From contig JAJEGF010000025.1 in the NCBI GenBank assembly GCA_022820025.1, positions 81,522 to 145,521 of the forward strand: DNA of 64,000 nt. The letters are read 5' to 3'. Source of the stretch: Chloroflexota bacterium (GTDB taxonomy: Bacteria; Chloroflexota; UBA11872). The notes below the pieces were generated by a model. It was not told the DNA's origin, did not search any database, and worked only from the letters and a program-made list of their open reading frames with translations. Below, in pieces: positions 1-9,174 of the stretch. The position numbers were made by a program, and so were the translations under genes. Numbering within the stretch: position 1 is the first letter of the stretch; the number at the start of each line of letters is the position of its first letter.

Positions 1-2
1 GT

Positions 3-1340
3 CAGGAAATGCGGCAGCTCTACGACCGCATCGTGGCCTTTGCCGAATTGGACCGCTTCATCGACACGCCGGTTCGCCACTACTCGTCGGGCATGTTCAT
101 GCGGCTTGGGTTTTCGATTGCGATCAACGTCGATCCGGACATCTTGCTGATCGACGAGGTGCTGGCGGTGGGCGATGCACGGTTTACGGCCAAGTGCTAC
201 GAGGCGCTGGCTGAAATCAAGGCCCGGGGGCGCACGCTGGTGTTCGTGTCCCACGATCCGATCCAGGTGCGCCGCTTCTGCGACCGGGTGCTGTGGATCG
301 ACCAAGGAAAGATCCAGGCACTGGGCGACCCGCGCGACGTGATTCAGCAGTATCTGCAGCACATGGGCGGTTCGGAAGCCTTGACGGAGTCCGAGCAAGC
401 GTCAGCAGCGCCCGACCCAGGCGGCGAGCAACTTCGGATCCGCGCGGCCACGGTCGCCGACAGCGCCACCGGGGTCGAGAGCTATGCCTTTCTGCCTGGC
501 GGCGTGATGCGGTTGGCAATGGAACTGGAAGCGGACGCCTACCTGGACGACGTGATGGTTGGATGCGCCGTTCGCCGCAGCGACGGCCTGCTCGTGCACG
601 AGACATCCACGGCGGCAACGCTTGGACCGACCGCCGTGCAGCCAGGTCGAACGCGCGTGGAGTGCTCACTTGGTCCGCTGCCGCTCGGACCTGGAAGCTA
701 TCAGCTATCGCTGGGCGTGTGGCCGACCGAGAATCGAAGACGTCCGTACCACATGTGGCCTGACGCCATCACGATATTCGTCGGCAAGGCCACGGTCTCC
801 CAACGCGGCGTGGCCGTGGTGCCGTCGCAATGGAGAGTCTCGCTAGCCCCACCCGAGGACGAATTGCAATCCGCGTTGGCGCCTATCGCCCAGCCGGACA
901 TGCTCACGGAAGCGGCCGGGCCTTTCTGGGCGCCGCCGCCGGAGCAGCTGGTCATGGGCGCGCGCGAGTCTGAATGGCTCGGCGAAGGCTGGTTTCCGGC
1001 GGAAAACTGGCCGCCGCGCGTGCGGTGGACCAGCGAACGCGCCGTGGCCTACGTCTGCCAGGACGTCGGTCAGGGATCGCTCGTGCTCTCCGCCTGCCGT
1101 CCGCTGCATGGCCGGGCCCAGGCCGAGGGCCGGGTGAGCCTCAACGGACTTCACATCGCAACGTTCCAACTCCACGGGATGGACTTTGAGGACGTAGTCG
1201 TGCCGCTGGATCCGGTGACATCGCCCACGTCGCACGAGCTGGTCATAGAAGTCGACGATGCCCTGGTACCTGCCGAGGTTGGCCTGGACTCGGACACTCG
1301 CCCGCTCGGCATCGCCGTGCGCTCAATCCGGGTGGAATGA
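3..1340 (+). CDS. Wzt-like polysaccharide ABC transporter ATPase (5' partial)
   Basis: ATP-hydrolysing subunit of an ABC exporter for O-antigen or capsule-type polysaccharide, working at the inner face of the membrane with a permease that should lie left of the window. The frame is open through the left edge, so Walker A is missing. Counting from the Met at base 9, the signature YSSGMFMRLGF (25-35), Walker B ILLIDE (45-50) and H-loop VFVSHD (78-83) are visible. A Wzt-like beta-sandwich that would bind the glycan follows (~140-270). The last ~120 residues (bases ~965-1337) form an additional beta-rich module that recurs in the next two genes. The stop overlaps the next start as ATGA. Confidence 0.92.
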   Translation, partial: QEMRQLYDRIVAFAELDRFIDTPVRHYSSGMFMRLGFSIAINVDPDILLIDEVLAVGDARFTAKCYEALAEIKARGRTLVFVSHDPIQVRRFCDRVLWIDQGKIQALGDPRDVIQQYLQHMGGSEALTESEQASAAPDPGGEQLRIRAATVADSATGVESYAFLPGGVMRLAMELEADAYLDDVMVGCAVRRSDGLLVHETSTAATLGPTAVQPGRTRVECSLGPLPLGPGSYQLSLGVWPTENRRRPYHMWPDAITIFVGKATVSQRGVAVVPSQWRVSLAPPEDELQSALAPIAQPDMLTEAAGPFWAPPPEQLVMGARESEWLGEGWFPAENWPPRVRWTSERAVAYVCQDVGQGSLVLSACRPLHGRAQAEGRVSLNGLHIATFQLHGMDFEDVVVPLDPVTSPTSHELVIEVDDALVPAEVGLDSDTRPLGIAVRSIRVE

Positions 1341-2698
1341 CGACGGACCATCCGCCCGTTCGGATCATCGTGCTGAACTACAACGGCGCCGGGCGGGTCG
1401 AGCGCTGCCTGGAGCGATTGCTCGCTACTCGTTATCCCGACTTCCGCGTAACGGTGGTGGACAACGCCTCGAGCGATGGCTCGCCAGCGAGCATCGAACA
1501 AGCGTTTCCAGAGGTTGAGCTGATTGAGAATGGTGCCAACCTGGGGTTCTCGCGAGGCAACAACCGCGCACTGCGGACGGCAAGCGAGCCATACCTGGGA
1601 CTGCTCAACCCGGACACCGAGGTGGCGCCCGACTGGCTGCAGCCGCTGGTGGCACGCCTTGCCGGCGACCCGTTGGCCGGCGGTGTGGGAGCGAAGCTAT
1701 TGCATCAGTACGACCGGCTTCCGCTGCGGTTCAGTGTCCCGACGTTTTGCCCGCCGCCACCAGACACGCGGCGGCTTGGCGTCCGTTTCTATGGCGCGGA
1801 GTCGACGGCCGGCGCCGCCGAGGTGATCGGCGGCGCCCATGGTGTGGAACTGAATGCGTACGGTCACCCGTTTCGCTGGACCGCGGCCGACCTTGAACTC
1901 GCCGTGCCGGTAGGTGACGGGGAAGCGACGTTTTCCGTGAATTTGGCCTCGGGAGACGGACGAGCGCCGGTTGCGATCAGCGTGAGCGCCGGCGACCAGC
2001 CGCTGGTCGAGACCCGGGTGCCGAGCGAGCGCACGACGCTTCAGATTGACTTGAGCGCCGACATGGTGCGGCGGCTAGCGCGGCCGGCCATTGAATGTGC
2101 CGGGATCAGGCCGCTGGCAGACGGTTCGATGCGTGATCGCGGTACGCACCTCCTGGCGGGCGTTCCCTGGTCGGCCTGGGACGACGCCTCCTACAACCGG
2201 CCGCGGGAAGTCTTCGCCGTCAAGGGCGCGGCCGTGCTCTATCGGCGGGCGATGCTGGAGGCACTGGACTACCTGGACGACGGCATCTTTATGTACTACG
2301 AGGATGCGGACCTTGCCTGGCGCGCCCGACGTCGCGGTTGGCGGTTCTGGTACGAGCCTGCATCCGTCGTTCGCCACGAACACGCGGCGCTAAGTCGGGA
2401 GTGGTCGCCGGGATTCGTCCGCAACGTTGAGTTCGGCAAGCTGCGGATGCTCGGAAAAAACGCGCCGCGGTCGTGGGTGGGCCGGCACGCGGCGACCGCT
2501 TTGCAGTTTGCCTCAGGCGACTTCCGGAATGCGTTGGCACTACGCGACGTGGAAGCGGCGCGCCGAGTGGCGGCGCGCCTCCGGGCACTCGGTGACGCCG
2601 CCCTGGCCGGACCGAAAACCTGGCGGCTGAGGGGCCAGGAAGCGCGCCTTGCCCCGCTGGACGGTCGTGAGTTGCGTCCGTTCCTTGAGTCGTCGTGA
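1337..2698 (+). CDS. GT2 glycosyltransferase with inserted beta-rich module
   Basis: Family 2 (GT-A) glycosyltransferase of the rhamnosyltransferase/WbbL kind, adding a sugar to the growing glycan from a nucleotide sugar on the cytoplasmic side. Visible are the N-terminal IIVLNYNG (10-17), VDNASSDGS (41-49), the DxD-like NPDTEV (91-96) and, far downstream, MYYEDADLAWR (~319-329), the usual acceptor/catalytic ED motif. Between the two halves sits an insertion at about residues 165-275 containing FRWTAADLELAVP. This resembles the tail of the upstream ABC protein and explains the 453-residue length against about 300 for simple relatives. ATG 1337 overlaps the previous stop by 4 bases. Confidence 0.9.
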   Translation: MTTDHPPVRIIVLNYNGAGRVERCLERLLATRYPDFRVTVVDNASSDGSPASIEQAFPEVELIENGANLGFSRGNNRALRTASEPYLGLLNPDTEVAPDWLQPLVARLAGDPLAGGVGAKLLHQYDRLPLRFSVPTFCPPPPDTRRLGVRFYGAESTAGAAEVIGGAHGVELNAYGHPFRWTAADLELAVPVGDGEATFSVNLASGDGRAPVAISVSAGDQPLVETRVPSERTTLQIDLSADMVRRLARPAIECAGIRPLADGSMRDRGTHLLAGVPWSAWDDASYNRPREVFAVKGAAVLYRRAMLEALDYLDDGIFMYYEDADLAWRARRRGWRFWYEPASVVRHEHAALSREWSPGFVRNVEFGKLRMLGKNAPRSWVGRHAATALQFASGDFRNALALRDVEAARRVAARLRALGDAALAGPKTWRLRGQEARLAPLDGRELRPFLESS

Positions 2699-4275
2699 AG
2701 GCGGCGGTCTACAACCGCTGGCTGCACGAGAAGGGAGGGGGCGAGCGTCACGCCGTCATGGCGGCGCGCGTCCTGGCCGAGCGCTTCGACACCGAACTCA
2801 TCACGCATCGCCCGGTTGAGCGCGACGTCCTGGCGGATGCCCTGCACATCGATCTGGATCAGATTGGTGTGCGCGTGATTCCGGCGCTCCCGCCGAATCG
2901 GTTTGCCGAGGTCACTCGCGAGTACGACCTGTTCGTCAACTCGTCGTTTATGACCAACCAACCATCGGCAGCGCGCCATAGCGTGATGCTCGTGCTCTTC
3001 CCATCACCAATCGATCGCACGTGGCCGGAGCGAATGCGTCAGTCCGTCGGCCGGTTCCTCAAGCGACAGCTGCTGTTGCCCGAGTGGAGCGACGGCTTCT
3101 ACGACGTCCAAGAGCTTGGCCGCGGGTGGTTTCGGTACACGACCGATCACGCTCGGGTCAGATTGCGCGTGCCCCGCGGCCGCGGGCCCGTGCCCATCGA
3201 CATTGTGGCCGGAAACTTCAGGCCCGACGGAAGCTTGCCGGTCCGTTGCCTGGCGGACGGGCAACTGGTAGCCGAACACGCGTTTGCACCGCGTCCGGGC
3301 CACTTTGAGACGTGGCGCATCAGTCTTGATCGACGATATGTGAAGGATGGATTCGCCAATCTGCTGCTGCTGTCGCCGACCAGGAATCCGGCCAATGAGA
3401 CGACCGAGGCGGACAATCGCGAGATCGGTCTGGCCGTTACCGACGTTCGGGTGCGACATCCCCGGCACTTTCTCTATGAGCTGCTGTTCCGTCGCGCGTT
3501 GTCGGAACTGGGCTGGCGTCTCGAGTGGTTGCCGGAGCCGCATTCATTGGCCAATCTCGATACGTACGATCTGATCTGTCCGATCTCGGCGTACAGCCGC
3601 ACGTGGATGGAAACATACTGGCAACGTAGCGGGCCACTGCTGTATCCCCCGGTGGATACGAGTTGGGCGGAACCTCGTGCCAAGTCGCGGTCGATTTTGA
3701 GCGTCGGTCGCTTCTTTCGCGGCTCGCACGAGAAGAAGCACGGCGTGCTGATCGATCAGTTCAAGCAGATGTGCCGCGATGGTCTGGAGGGCTGGACGCT
3801 GCGCTTGGCCGGCCATCAGAGTCGACGAGATGCTGATCTGGCCTACACCGACGATTTGCGCCAGCGTGCGGAAGGGTATCCGGTTGAGTTTGCCGTCGAT
3901 GCCCCGTTCAAGGTCTTGCAGCGCCTTTACGGTGAAGCGCAGATCTACTGGCACGCCGCCGGGTACGGTGAGAGGGTGAATCGCAATCCGATCAAGTTTG
4001 AGCACTTTGGGATTTCCGTGGTGGAGGCCATGGCCAATGCGGTCGTGCCAGTCGTGCTGAATCAGGGTGGACCACCTGAAGTCGTTCACGACGGACAGGA
4101 CGGTTTTCTCTGGACCACGACCAGCGAGTTGCGCGAGCGGACGTGGAGCCTGATCCGGGATCAGGAGCTGCGAGGTCGCATGGCGACTCGCGCCAGGCGC
4201 TCGAGCCAGCGCTTCAGCACATCGGCGTTCCGGGATCGACTTAACGAACTGGTCACGGATCTCGTTGGCCAGTAG
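2695..4275 (+). CDS. GT4 glycosyltransferase with inserted beta-rich module
   Basis: GT-B fold glycosyltransferase of family 4. The N-terminal Rossmann half starts with AVYNRWLHEKGGGER (glycine-rich donor/acceptor loop). The C-terminal half has LSVGRFFRGSHEKKHG and the nucleotide-sugar motif FGISVVEAMANAVVPV (E-x7-E type). About 125 residues are inserted in the N-terminal half (~134-256, bases ~3096-3462), starting GWFRYTTDHARVRLRVP and ending NREIGLAVTDVRV, the same kind of module seen in the two upstream genes. The start is GTG 2695, set by a GTGA overlap with the GT2 stop. At 526 residues it is long for GT4. Confidence 0.9.
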   Translation: MKAAVYNRWLHEKGGGERHAVMAARVLAERFDTELITHRPVERDVLADALHIDLDQIGVRVIPALPPNRFAEVTREYDLFVNSSFMTNQPSAARHSVMLVLFPSPIDRTWPERMRQSVGRFLKRQLLLPEWSDGFYDVQELGRGWFRYTTDHARVRLRVPRGRGPVPIDIVAGNFRPDGSLPVRCLADGQLVAEHAFAPRPGHFETWRISLDRRYVKDGFANLLLLSPTRNPANETTEADNREIGLAVTDVRVRHPRHFLYELLFRRALSELGWRLEWLPEPHSLANLDTYDLICPISAYSRTWMETYWQRSGPLLYPPVDTSWAEPRAKSRSILSVGRFFRGSHEKKHGVLIDQFKQMCRDGLEGWTLRLAGHQSRRDADLAYTDDLRQRAEGYPVEFAVDAPFKVLQRLYGEAQIYWHAAGYGERVNRNPIKFEHFGISVVEAMANAVVPVVLNQGGPPEVVHDGQDGFLWTTTSELRERTWSLIRDQELRGRMATRARRSSQRFSTSAFRDRLNELVTDLVGQ

Positions 4276-4299
4276 CCGCGCCCACATCCGGGCTGTCGA

Positions 4300-6546
4300 A
4301 TGACGCAGGTGCGCCGCCTGATGGGTTGGAGCCGGGCGCGCCCCGTGTTTCTCCTGTTCCTCGTCGCCTTCACGTTCTACTCGATGAGCCTGGGCCCGGC
4401 GCGCAACGGCTCGGGCTACAGCGCGGACGGAACGTTTGCGTTCGAAATGGCCAAGAGCGTGATGATTGATCGAGGTCACGCGTATCTGCGCGACCAGAAC
4501 CGAAACTTCGCTCGCTGGGGCGTGGGCTTGCCGACAGCCTTCATGCCGATCGTCGCGTTTGCCGAGCCGCTGGCCAGAATGGCGCCGCAGCGGGATCGCA
4601 TTCCCCTGGGCGAGTACGACGTGCTGCTGGTGAATCAACCCGCACTCGGCGGGACACCGGGACCTGATGTCCGGCGAGAGCTTCTTCTCGAAATTGAACC
4701 CGGGGCCTACGACCGCCTTGCGCTGGTGTCGCACAGCGGGCTAAGCGCCGGCTTTACCCAGGGGACTGAAATCGCGCGGCTCGAGCTCACCGACACCACG
4801 GGATTATCCACCGAGCATCCAATCCGAGTCGGCATCGAAACCGCAGAGTGGGCCTACGACCGTGGCGACGTGCGCGCCGTGATTCAGCACGATCAACCGC
4901 CACCCGTGGCACGGCACATCGGCAACGCACGCGCCTATTACTACGGGGCGACGTGGCGCTTCGACTCGCCGCGGGAACTCGAGTCGGCGCGAATCACCTA
5001 TCTGCTGCCGGACGGCAATTTCTATGTCGACGGTCTGGCCCTGCGTTCACCCGACGGAGATTGGATCGACGGGCCTGGGGTTGGACGTGTCTGGTCGGAA
5101 CGGCAGAACCGCGAGTTCTTCCGACGCATCTGGGTCGCGTTAGCGAACGCGTTCGTATCGGCCCTTGGAGTCGTGCTCGTGGTGCGGATTGTGCGACGGC
5201 TGAATTACAGCGAGCGCGTGGCGCTTGTCAGCGGACTGATCTACGCGGTCGGAACGATGGCGTGGCCCTACGCCAAGTTCGACTTCTCCGAGCCGCTGGT
5301 TACCACGCTGCTACTAGCGGCGGTGTGGCTCTTGCTGGTACACGGCTCGAGCGGACGGCAACGCTACGCACTACTGGCCGGATCTGTGGCGTTCGCGGCC
5401 GTGCTTACCAAGTACGTCAGTGTGATCGCCGTGCCGATCCTATTGACCGGCCTGGTGGTTGGCGCCCGTTCGGAGCGTACGTGGAGGGAGAGCCTGCGGC
5501 ACTCGATTCGACCGGCGCTTCTATTTTCAGCGCCGTTTCTGGTCGTCATTCCGCCAGCCCTCGTCGCGGCGGCGTTGCTGTTCGACTTCCATTTGCTGTA
5601 CGTGAGTGAACTCATCGGCGGTCTGCAGCGGGGTTGGCTGGAACTGCCGTTTCGGCTGGGACTTGTCGGCCTCATCAGCAGTTGGGGCAAAGGCGTGCTC
5701 TGGTACAACCCGATTCTGCTGGTTACGTTGCCGGTGCTGCCCTGGTTCATTCGTCGGCATGGCTGGCGGTCGCTCGTATTCGTCGGCATCCCGCTCGCCT
5801 ACGCCCTGCTCTACAGTCGCAAGCAAGTCTGGTACGGCGGCAACACCTGGGGCCCGCGCTATCTGGTTCCGGCGCTTCCGTTGCTGGTGATCGTGGGGGC
5901 CCCCCTGTTTGAGCGAGTTCTTGAGCGAGCGCGTAGCTGGCTGCCAGGTGTGGCCCTGGCCGGTGTGGTGCTCGGCAGCGCCAGCGTGCAATTCATGGGC
6001 GTCGCCAAGGACTTTATCTCCTACCTGGATCTCTTTCAGCAACAGGTTGCGGGAGCGGTGCCGCAGAATGGGGCGATCTATGGCGGCGCTGACTATCAGC
6101 CGTGGTCGTCGATCCAGCCTGAAGGCGACTTCGCGGCGGTGCTCTATGCGTACCAGTTCTCACCGTTGCTGGCCCATGCCTGGCTCCTTAGAGCCGACGC
6201 CGTCAACCTGATTGCGCCCGATCGAACGGACTGGTTGGCCGACGCCCTGGGCCGCACGCCATGGCTGCGCTTCGGGATCGATGCCGTGCCCGCGAATCCC
6301 GAACATGGCCTGGGGCTGGACTTCTGGTCGCTAAGCCTCACGGAGAGTTTCCTGGCCTATCCGGGATTCCTGTTCTGGGTGGCTGCCCTCCTGCTGGTCC
6401 TGCAATTCACCGCGCTGGGGGCCTGGGTGGGCCTGAGCGGTCGAATCTGGCCCTCCGCGCGCGGCGTGTGGTCATTCCGTTTTCTTTCGATTGGCGCCTT
6501 TGCCGCGCTGTTGATTAGCTTTGACACGCTACATTTCATGCTCTAG
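4300..6546 (+). CDS. Polytopic membrane glycosyltransferase-like protein (ArnT/PMT type)
   Basis: A 748-residue integral membrane protein resembling GT-C lipid-linked-sugar transferases. A first membrane segment (~13-30, VFLLFLVAFTFYSMSL) is followed by an acidic loop with SADGTFAFEMA and a long soluble stretch (~90-265) rich in beta-type sequence. A series of hydrophobic helices runs from about 275 to 560, then a second extracytoplasmic stretch and two final helices (~685-710, 725-745). The architecture fits a GT-C enzyme acting on the periplasmic side with a polyprenyl-phosphate sugar donor. It could also supply polymerase function, since no clear Wzy is present. Family assignment is by architecture only. 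Confidence 0.7.
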   Translation: MTQVRRLMGWSRARPVFLLFLVAFTFYSMSLGPARNGSGYSADGTFAFEMAKSVMIDRGHAYLRDQNRNFARWGVGLPTAFMPIVAFAEPLARMAPQRDRIPLGEYDVLLVNQPALGGTPGPDVRRELLLEIEPGAYDRLALVSHSGLSAGFTQGTEIARLELTDTTGLSTEHPIRVGIETAEWAYDRGDVRAVIQHDQPPPVARHIGNARAYYYGATWRFDSPRELESARITYLLPDGNFYVDGLALRSPDGDWIDGPGVGRVWSERQNREFFRRIWVALANAFVSALGVVLVVRIVRRLNYSERVALVSGLIYAVGTMAWPYAKFDFSEPLVTTLLLAAVWLLLVHGSSGRQRYALLAGSVAFAAVLTKYVSVIAVPILLTGLVVGARSERTWRESLRHSIRPALLFSAPFLVVIPPALVAAALLFDFHLLYVSELIGGLQRGWLELPFRLGLVGLISSWGKGVLWYNPILLVTLPVLPWFIRRHGWRSLVFVGIPLAYALLYSRKQVWYGGNTWGPRYLVPALPLLVIVGAPLFERVLERARSWLPGVALAGVVLGSASVQFMGVAKDFISYLDLFQQQVAGAVPQNGAIYGGADYQPWSSIQPEGDFAAVLYAYQFSPLLAHAWLLRADAVNLIAPDRTDWLADALGRTPWLRFGIDAVPANPEHGLGLDFWSLSLTESFLAYPGFLFWVAALLLVLQFTALGAWVGLSGRIWPSARGVWSFRFLSIGAFAALLISFDTLHFML

Positions 6547-6574
6547 CTTCAAATGAAGGGAGCAGGCGACACTC

Positions 6575-6805
6575 ATGGCTGATTCGGACGCGCCGTCCGC
6601 GCCGCCGCTCATTCCAGACGACTTTCTCGCGATCCTGCGCTGCGTAAACGACGATCATCCGCGCGATGACGGCGTATTGCGCATCGAGGGCGACTTCCTG
6701 GTCTGTACGGTCTGCGGTTATCGATACAAAGTCGAGGACGGGATTCCCAACATGCTGTGGGAAGACGCGATGCCACCGAGACGCGAAGAAGCCGCCCGCT
6801 CGTGA
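6575..6805 (+). CDS. Trm112-like zinc-ribbon protein
   Basis: A 76-residue protein of the Trm112p/UPF0434 kind. It has one clear CxxC (LVCTVCGYRYKVEDGIPNML) and a single Cys upstream (LRCVND); the second Cys of the first pair is replaced by acidic or His residues (RCVNDDHP), so zinc binding may be incomplete. The GYxYPIxDGIPxML signature is recognisable. A Shine-Dalgarno-like GAAGGGAG lies about 15 bases upstream of ATG 6575. Family members often act as small activators or scaffolds for methyltransferases or glycan enzymes. Here the stop overlaps the radical SAM start (GTGA), suggesting coupled translation and a partner role. Confidence 0.8.
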   Translation: MADSDAPSAPPLIPDDFLAILRCVNDDHPRDDGVLRIEGDFLVCTVCGYRYKVEDGIPNMLWEDAMPPRREEAARS

Positions 6806-7923
6806 ATTCGATCAGCCAGGCGAAAGACCTGCTGGTCAAGTACCGTCGGCATCGGGCCATCCTGCGTCCGTCGCTTGGTCGATTTGCGTTTCACTGGATG
6901 CGCGGCTCGACGGACCTGCCGTACGGGCCGATCAAGCTGCACATCGAACCGACCAGCGCCTGCAACCTGCGCTGTCCCATGTGTCCGCAGAGCGTGCTCG
7001 CCGAGGAACTCAAGAAGCAAAAGCCGTTCATGGACATGGGCCTGTTCCGCAAGATCATCGACGAGGCGCGGTCGTCGGTACGGGAGGCCAACCTGTTCTT
7101 CCGCGGCGAGTCCCTGATGCACCCGGACATTTACGAAATGATTGAAGTCTGCGAGCGCGCCGGAATCGCCGCCCACATCAACACGAACGCCACCCTGTTG
7201 CGTGACGAGAAGATTGAGCAGTTGCTTGACGCCGCGCCGAGCAAGCTGACCATCAGCTTCGACTCGGGCGAACCGGAACAGTACGAGGTGATGCGAGCAG
7301 GTGCGCAGTTTGACCGGACGCTGGAGCGGGTTCTGCGACTGCTGGAGTCCAGAAAGCGCCGGTCCGGCCCGAAGCCTTACTTCGTGATGCAGGTAATTCA
7401 ACTCTGGGACTCGAGCTTTCCCACGGGTGCGGCGCCAGTCGTTCCGGAGCACTTCCGCCAGCGATTCGACGGACTACCCGTGGATGAGTGGGACACGTTC
7501 TGGGCGCACGGCTGGGCCGGGCAGATGGACTCGTCCGACTTCTACACCGCTCGCCCGCACGGGCCGAATTACTACCCCTGCAATTGGCTCTGGAAGTCGA
7601 TGGCGATCTACTGGGACGGCAAGGTCCCCTCGTGCTGCGCGGACTTCGGCGAGGATCAGATCATGGGCGATCTGGCCAATGAGTCGCTGCTGAACATCTG
7701 GAACAATCCGGCCTATCGCGCAATTCGCGAGGCCCATGTGAGCGGCAAGCTGGAGGATTACAAGCTGTGCCGCGGCTGCGACGCCATCTGGCAGGACGGG
7801 GGTTCAAGCTGGAACCTGTTTGCCGGCGCCCGCAGCGTGGTGACCGGGGATCCGCTGCCGGTGATCCAGCCCTCGACCAACGGCTCGCACGCAACCAACG
7901 GGCAAGAGACGCCCGACCACTGA
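6802..7923 (+). CDS. Radical SAM/SPASM domain protein
   Basis: Radical S-adenosylmethionine enzyme. The cluster motif CNLRCPMC gives Cys54, Cys58 and Cys61 from the chosen start, ligands for the [4Fe-4S] that cleaves SAM. The C-terminal third contains a SPASM-like cysteine set (YPCNW, VPSCCADFGED, YKLCRGC) for auxiliary clusters, with the typical MGDLANESLLNIWNN. Total length is 373 residues. GTG 6802 was chosen because it overlaps the Trm112-like stop by four bases, the spacing used throughout this cluster; a Met codon at 6757 would overlap far more. In polysaccharide clusters such enzymes modify sugars or lipid carriers; the substrate here is unknown. Confidence 0.87.
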   Translation: MNSISQAKDLLVKYRRHRAILRPSLGRFAFHWMRGSTDLPYGPIKLHIEPTSACNLRCPMCPQSVLAEELKKQKPFMDMGLFRKIIDEARSSVREANLFFRGESLMHPDIYEMIEVCERAGIAAHINTNATLLRDEKIEQLLDAAPSKLTISFDSGEPEQYEVMRAGAQFDRTLERVLRLLESRKRRSGPKPYFVMQVIQLWDSSFPTGAAPVVPEHFRQRFDGLPVDEWDTFWAHGWAGQMDSSDFYTARPHGPNYYPCNWLWKSMAIYWDGKVPSCCADFGEDQIMGDLANESLLNIWNNPAYRAIREAHVSGKLEDYKLCRGCDAIWQDGGSSWNLFAGARSVVTGDPLPVIQPSTNGSHATNGQETPDH

Positions 7924-8010
7924 TTGCCAGGCGGAGTGCAATGCTCCGCCACTCGGCGAACGCCGCTGGCACCGTTGTCCCGTGCCGAAGCCGGTGCTAG
8001 CGTCCGAGCA

Positions 8011-9174
8011 ATGCGCATCACCTTTGTCTCAAACATCTTTCCGCCGACGGTCGGTGGGCCCGCAACGCACATCTACAACCTTGCGCTGACGCTGCACAAC
8101 CGCGGCCACACGGTTCGGGCGGTGGTTTGCCCGGACGATCCGGAGGGGCTGGTTCGTCCGCCGTTTCCGATTGTGCGCGTCTCCTGGAACGCCCCGATTC
8201 CGCTGCGCTACGCCTTGGTCTGGTGGCATACGTTGCGAGCCGCGCTGCGCTCGGACGTGGTTTACATCAACGGTATCGAGGCGCCCTCAACGCTGGCCGC
8301 GCTGATGGCCGGTCGGCCCCGGGTGCTCAAGATCGTGGGCGACTGGGCCTGGGAGTCCGCGCACCGACGGGGTATGACGTCGCTGGGCATTGAGGAGTTT
8401 CAGCGGACCCGTCACGGGCCGCTCACTCGGGCGTTCCAATTCATCCAACGCATGTATACGACGCTGGCCAATGTGATCGTGGTTCCCAGCGGATACGTGG
8501 GCGCGTTCGTGCGCACCTGGGGCGCCAGGCCGCAGAAGATCCGGGTGGTGCACAACGCCTTGACCGAGATTCCGGAGATCGACGTCGCCCGCGAGGAAGC
8601 CAAGCGGCAGCTCGGATTCGAAGGCCCGCTGGTCTGCACGGTGTCCCGACTCTATGGATGGAAACGGGTCGACGACCTGCTGCGCATGGTTCCCGACTTC
8701 GCGAACGACGCCGTGCTGGCCATCGTTGGCGACGGGCCGGAGCAGCCGGCCCTGGAACGCTGCGCGGCCGAGTTGGGCCTGGGCGACCGGGTTCGTTTCG
8801 TGGGCCGAGTGCCGCACCGGGACGTTGGCATGTACCTGCGCGCCGCCGACGTGTTTGTGCTGAACACGTCGTACGAGGGTCTGTCGCACACGCTGGTGGA
8901 GGCTCGCGTTGTTGGAACGCCGATAGTCACGACGGACATCGGTGGAAACCGCGAAATCCTAACCCACGAGCACAACGCGCTGCTGACGCCGCTCGGCGAC
9001 CATCGCGCATTTGTAACGGCCGTGAACCGCCTGTTAGCCGACTGCGAGCTTGCCGATCGGCTGGTGAGCAAGGGATCGGAGGGGCTCGACCACTTCACCT
9101 GGGACCGGCTGGTGGATGAAACGATGGAGATTCTGTCCGAGGTCACGGGCTCAACGTCGCGCGCCGGACCGTGA
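8011..9174 (+). CDS. GT4 glycosyltransferase
   Basis: Retaining GT-B glycosyltransferase, 387 residues. The N-terminal half begins MRITFVSNIFPPTVGG with the family's P-x-x-GG loop. The C-terminal half shows VSRLYGWKRVDDLL, VGDGPE and the donor-binding EGLSHTLVEARVVGTPIV. ATG 8011 is preferred over an upstream frame extension because the protein family starts at this Met and the extra 29 residues are low-quality. It is separated from the radical SAM stop by 87 bases, the widest gap so far in the cluster, so an internal promoter is possible. The stop overlaps the next gene as GTGA. Confidence 0.9.
   Translation: MRITFVSNIFPPTVGGPATHIYNLALTLHNRGHTVRAVVCPDDPEGLVRPPFPIVRVSWNAPIPLRYALVWWHTLRAALRSDVVYINGIEAPSTLAALMAGRPRVLKIVGDWAWESAHRRGMTSLGIEEFQRTRHGPLTRAFQFIQRMYTTLANVIVVPSGYVGAFVRTWGARPQKIRVVHNALTEIPEIDVAREEAKRQLGFEGPLVCTVSRLYGWKRVDDLLRMVPDFANDAVLAIVGDGPEQPALERCAAELGLGDRVRFVGRVPHRDVGMYLRAADVFVLNTSYEGLSHTLVEARVVGTPIVTTDIGGNREILTHEHNALLTPLGDHRAFVTAVNRLLADCELADRLVSKGSEGLDHFTWDRLVDETMEILSEVTGSTSRAGP

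Noticed and set aside
3544..4734. 396-codon minus-strand frame across the GT4 and membrane-protein genes
   Set aside because: Crosses a gene border and lacks any domain; shadow frame.
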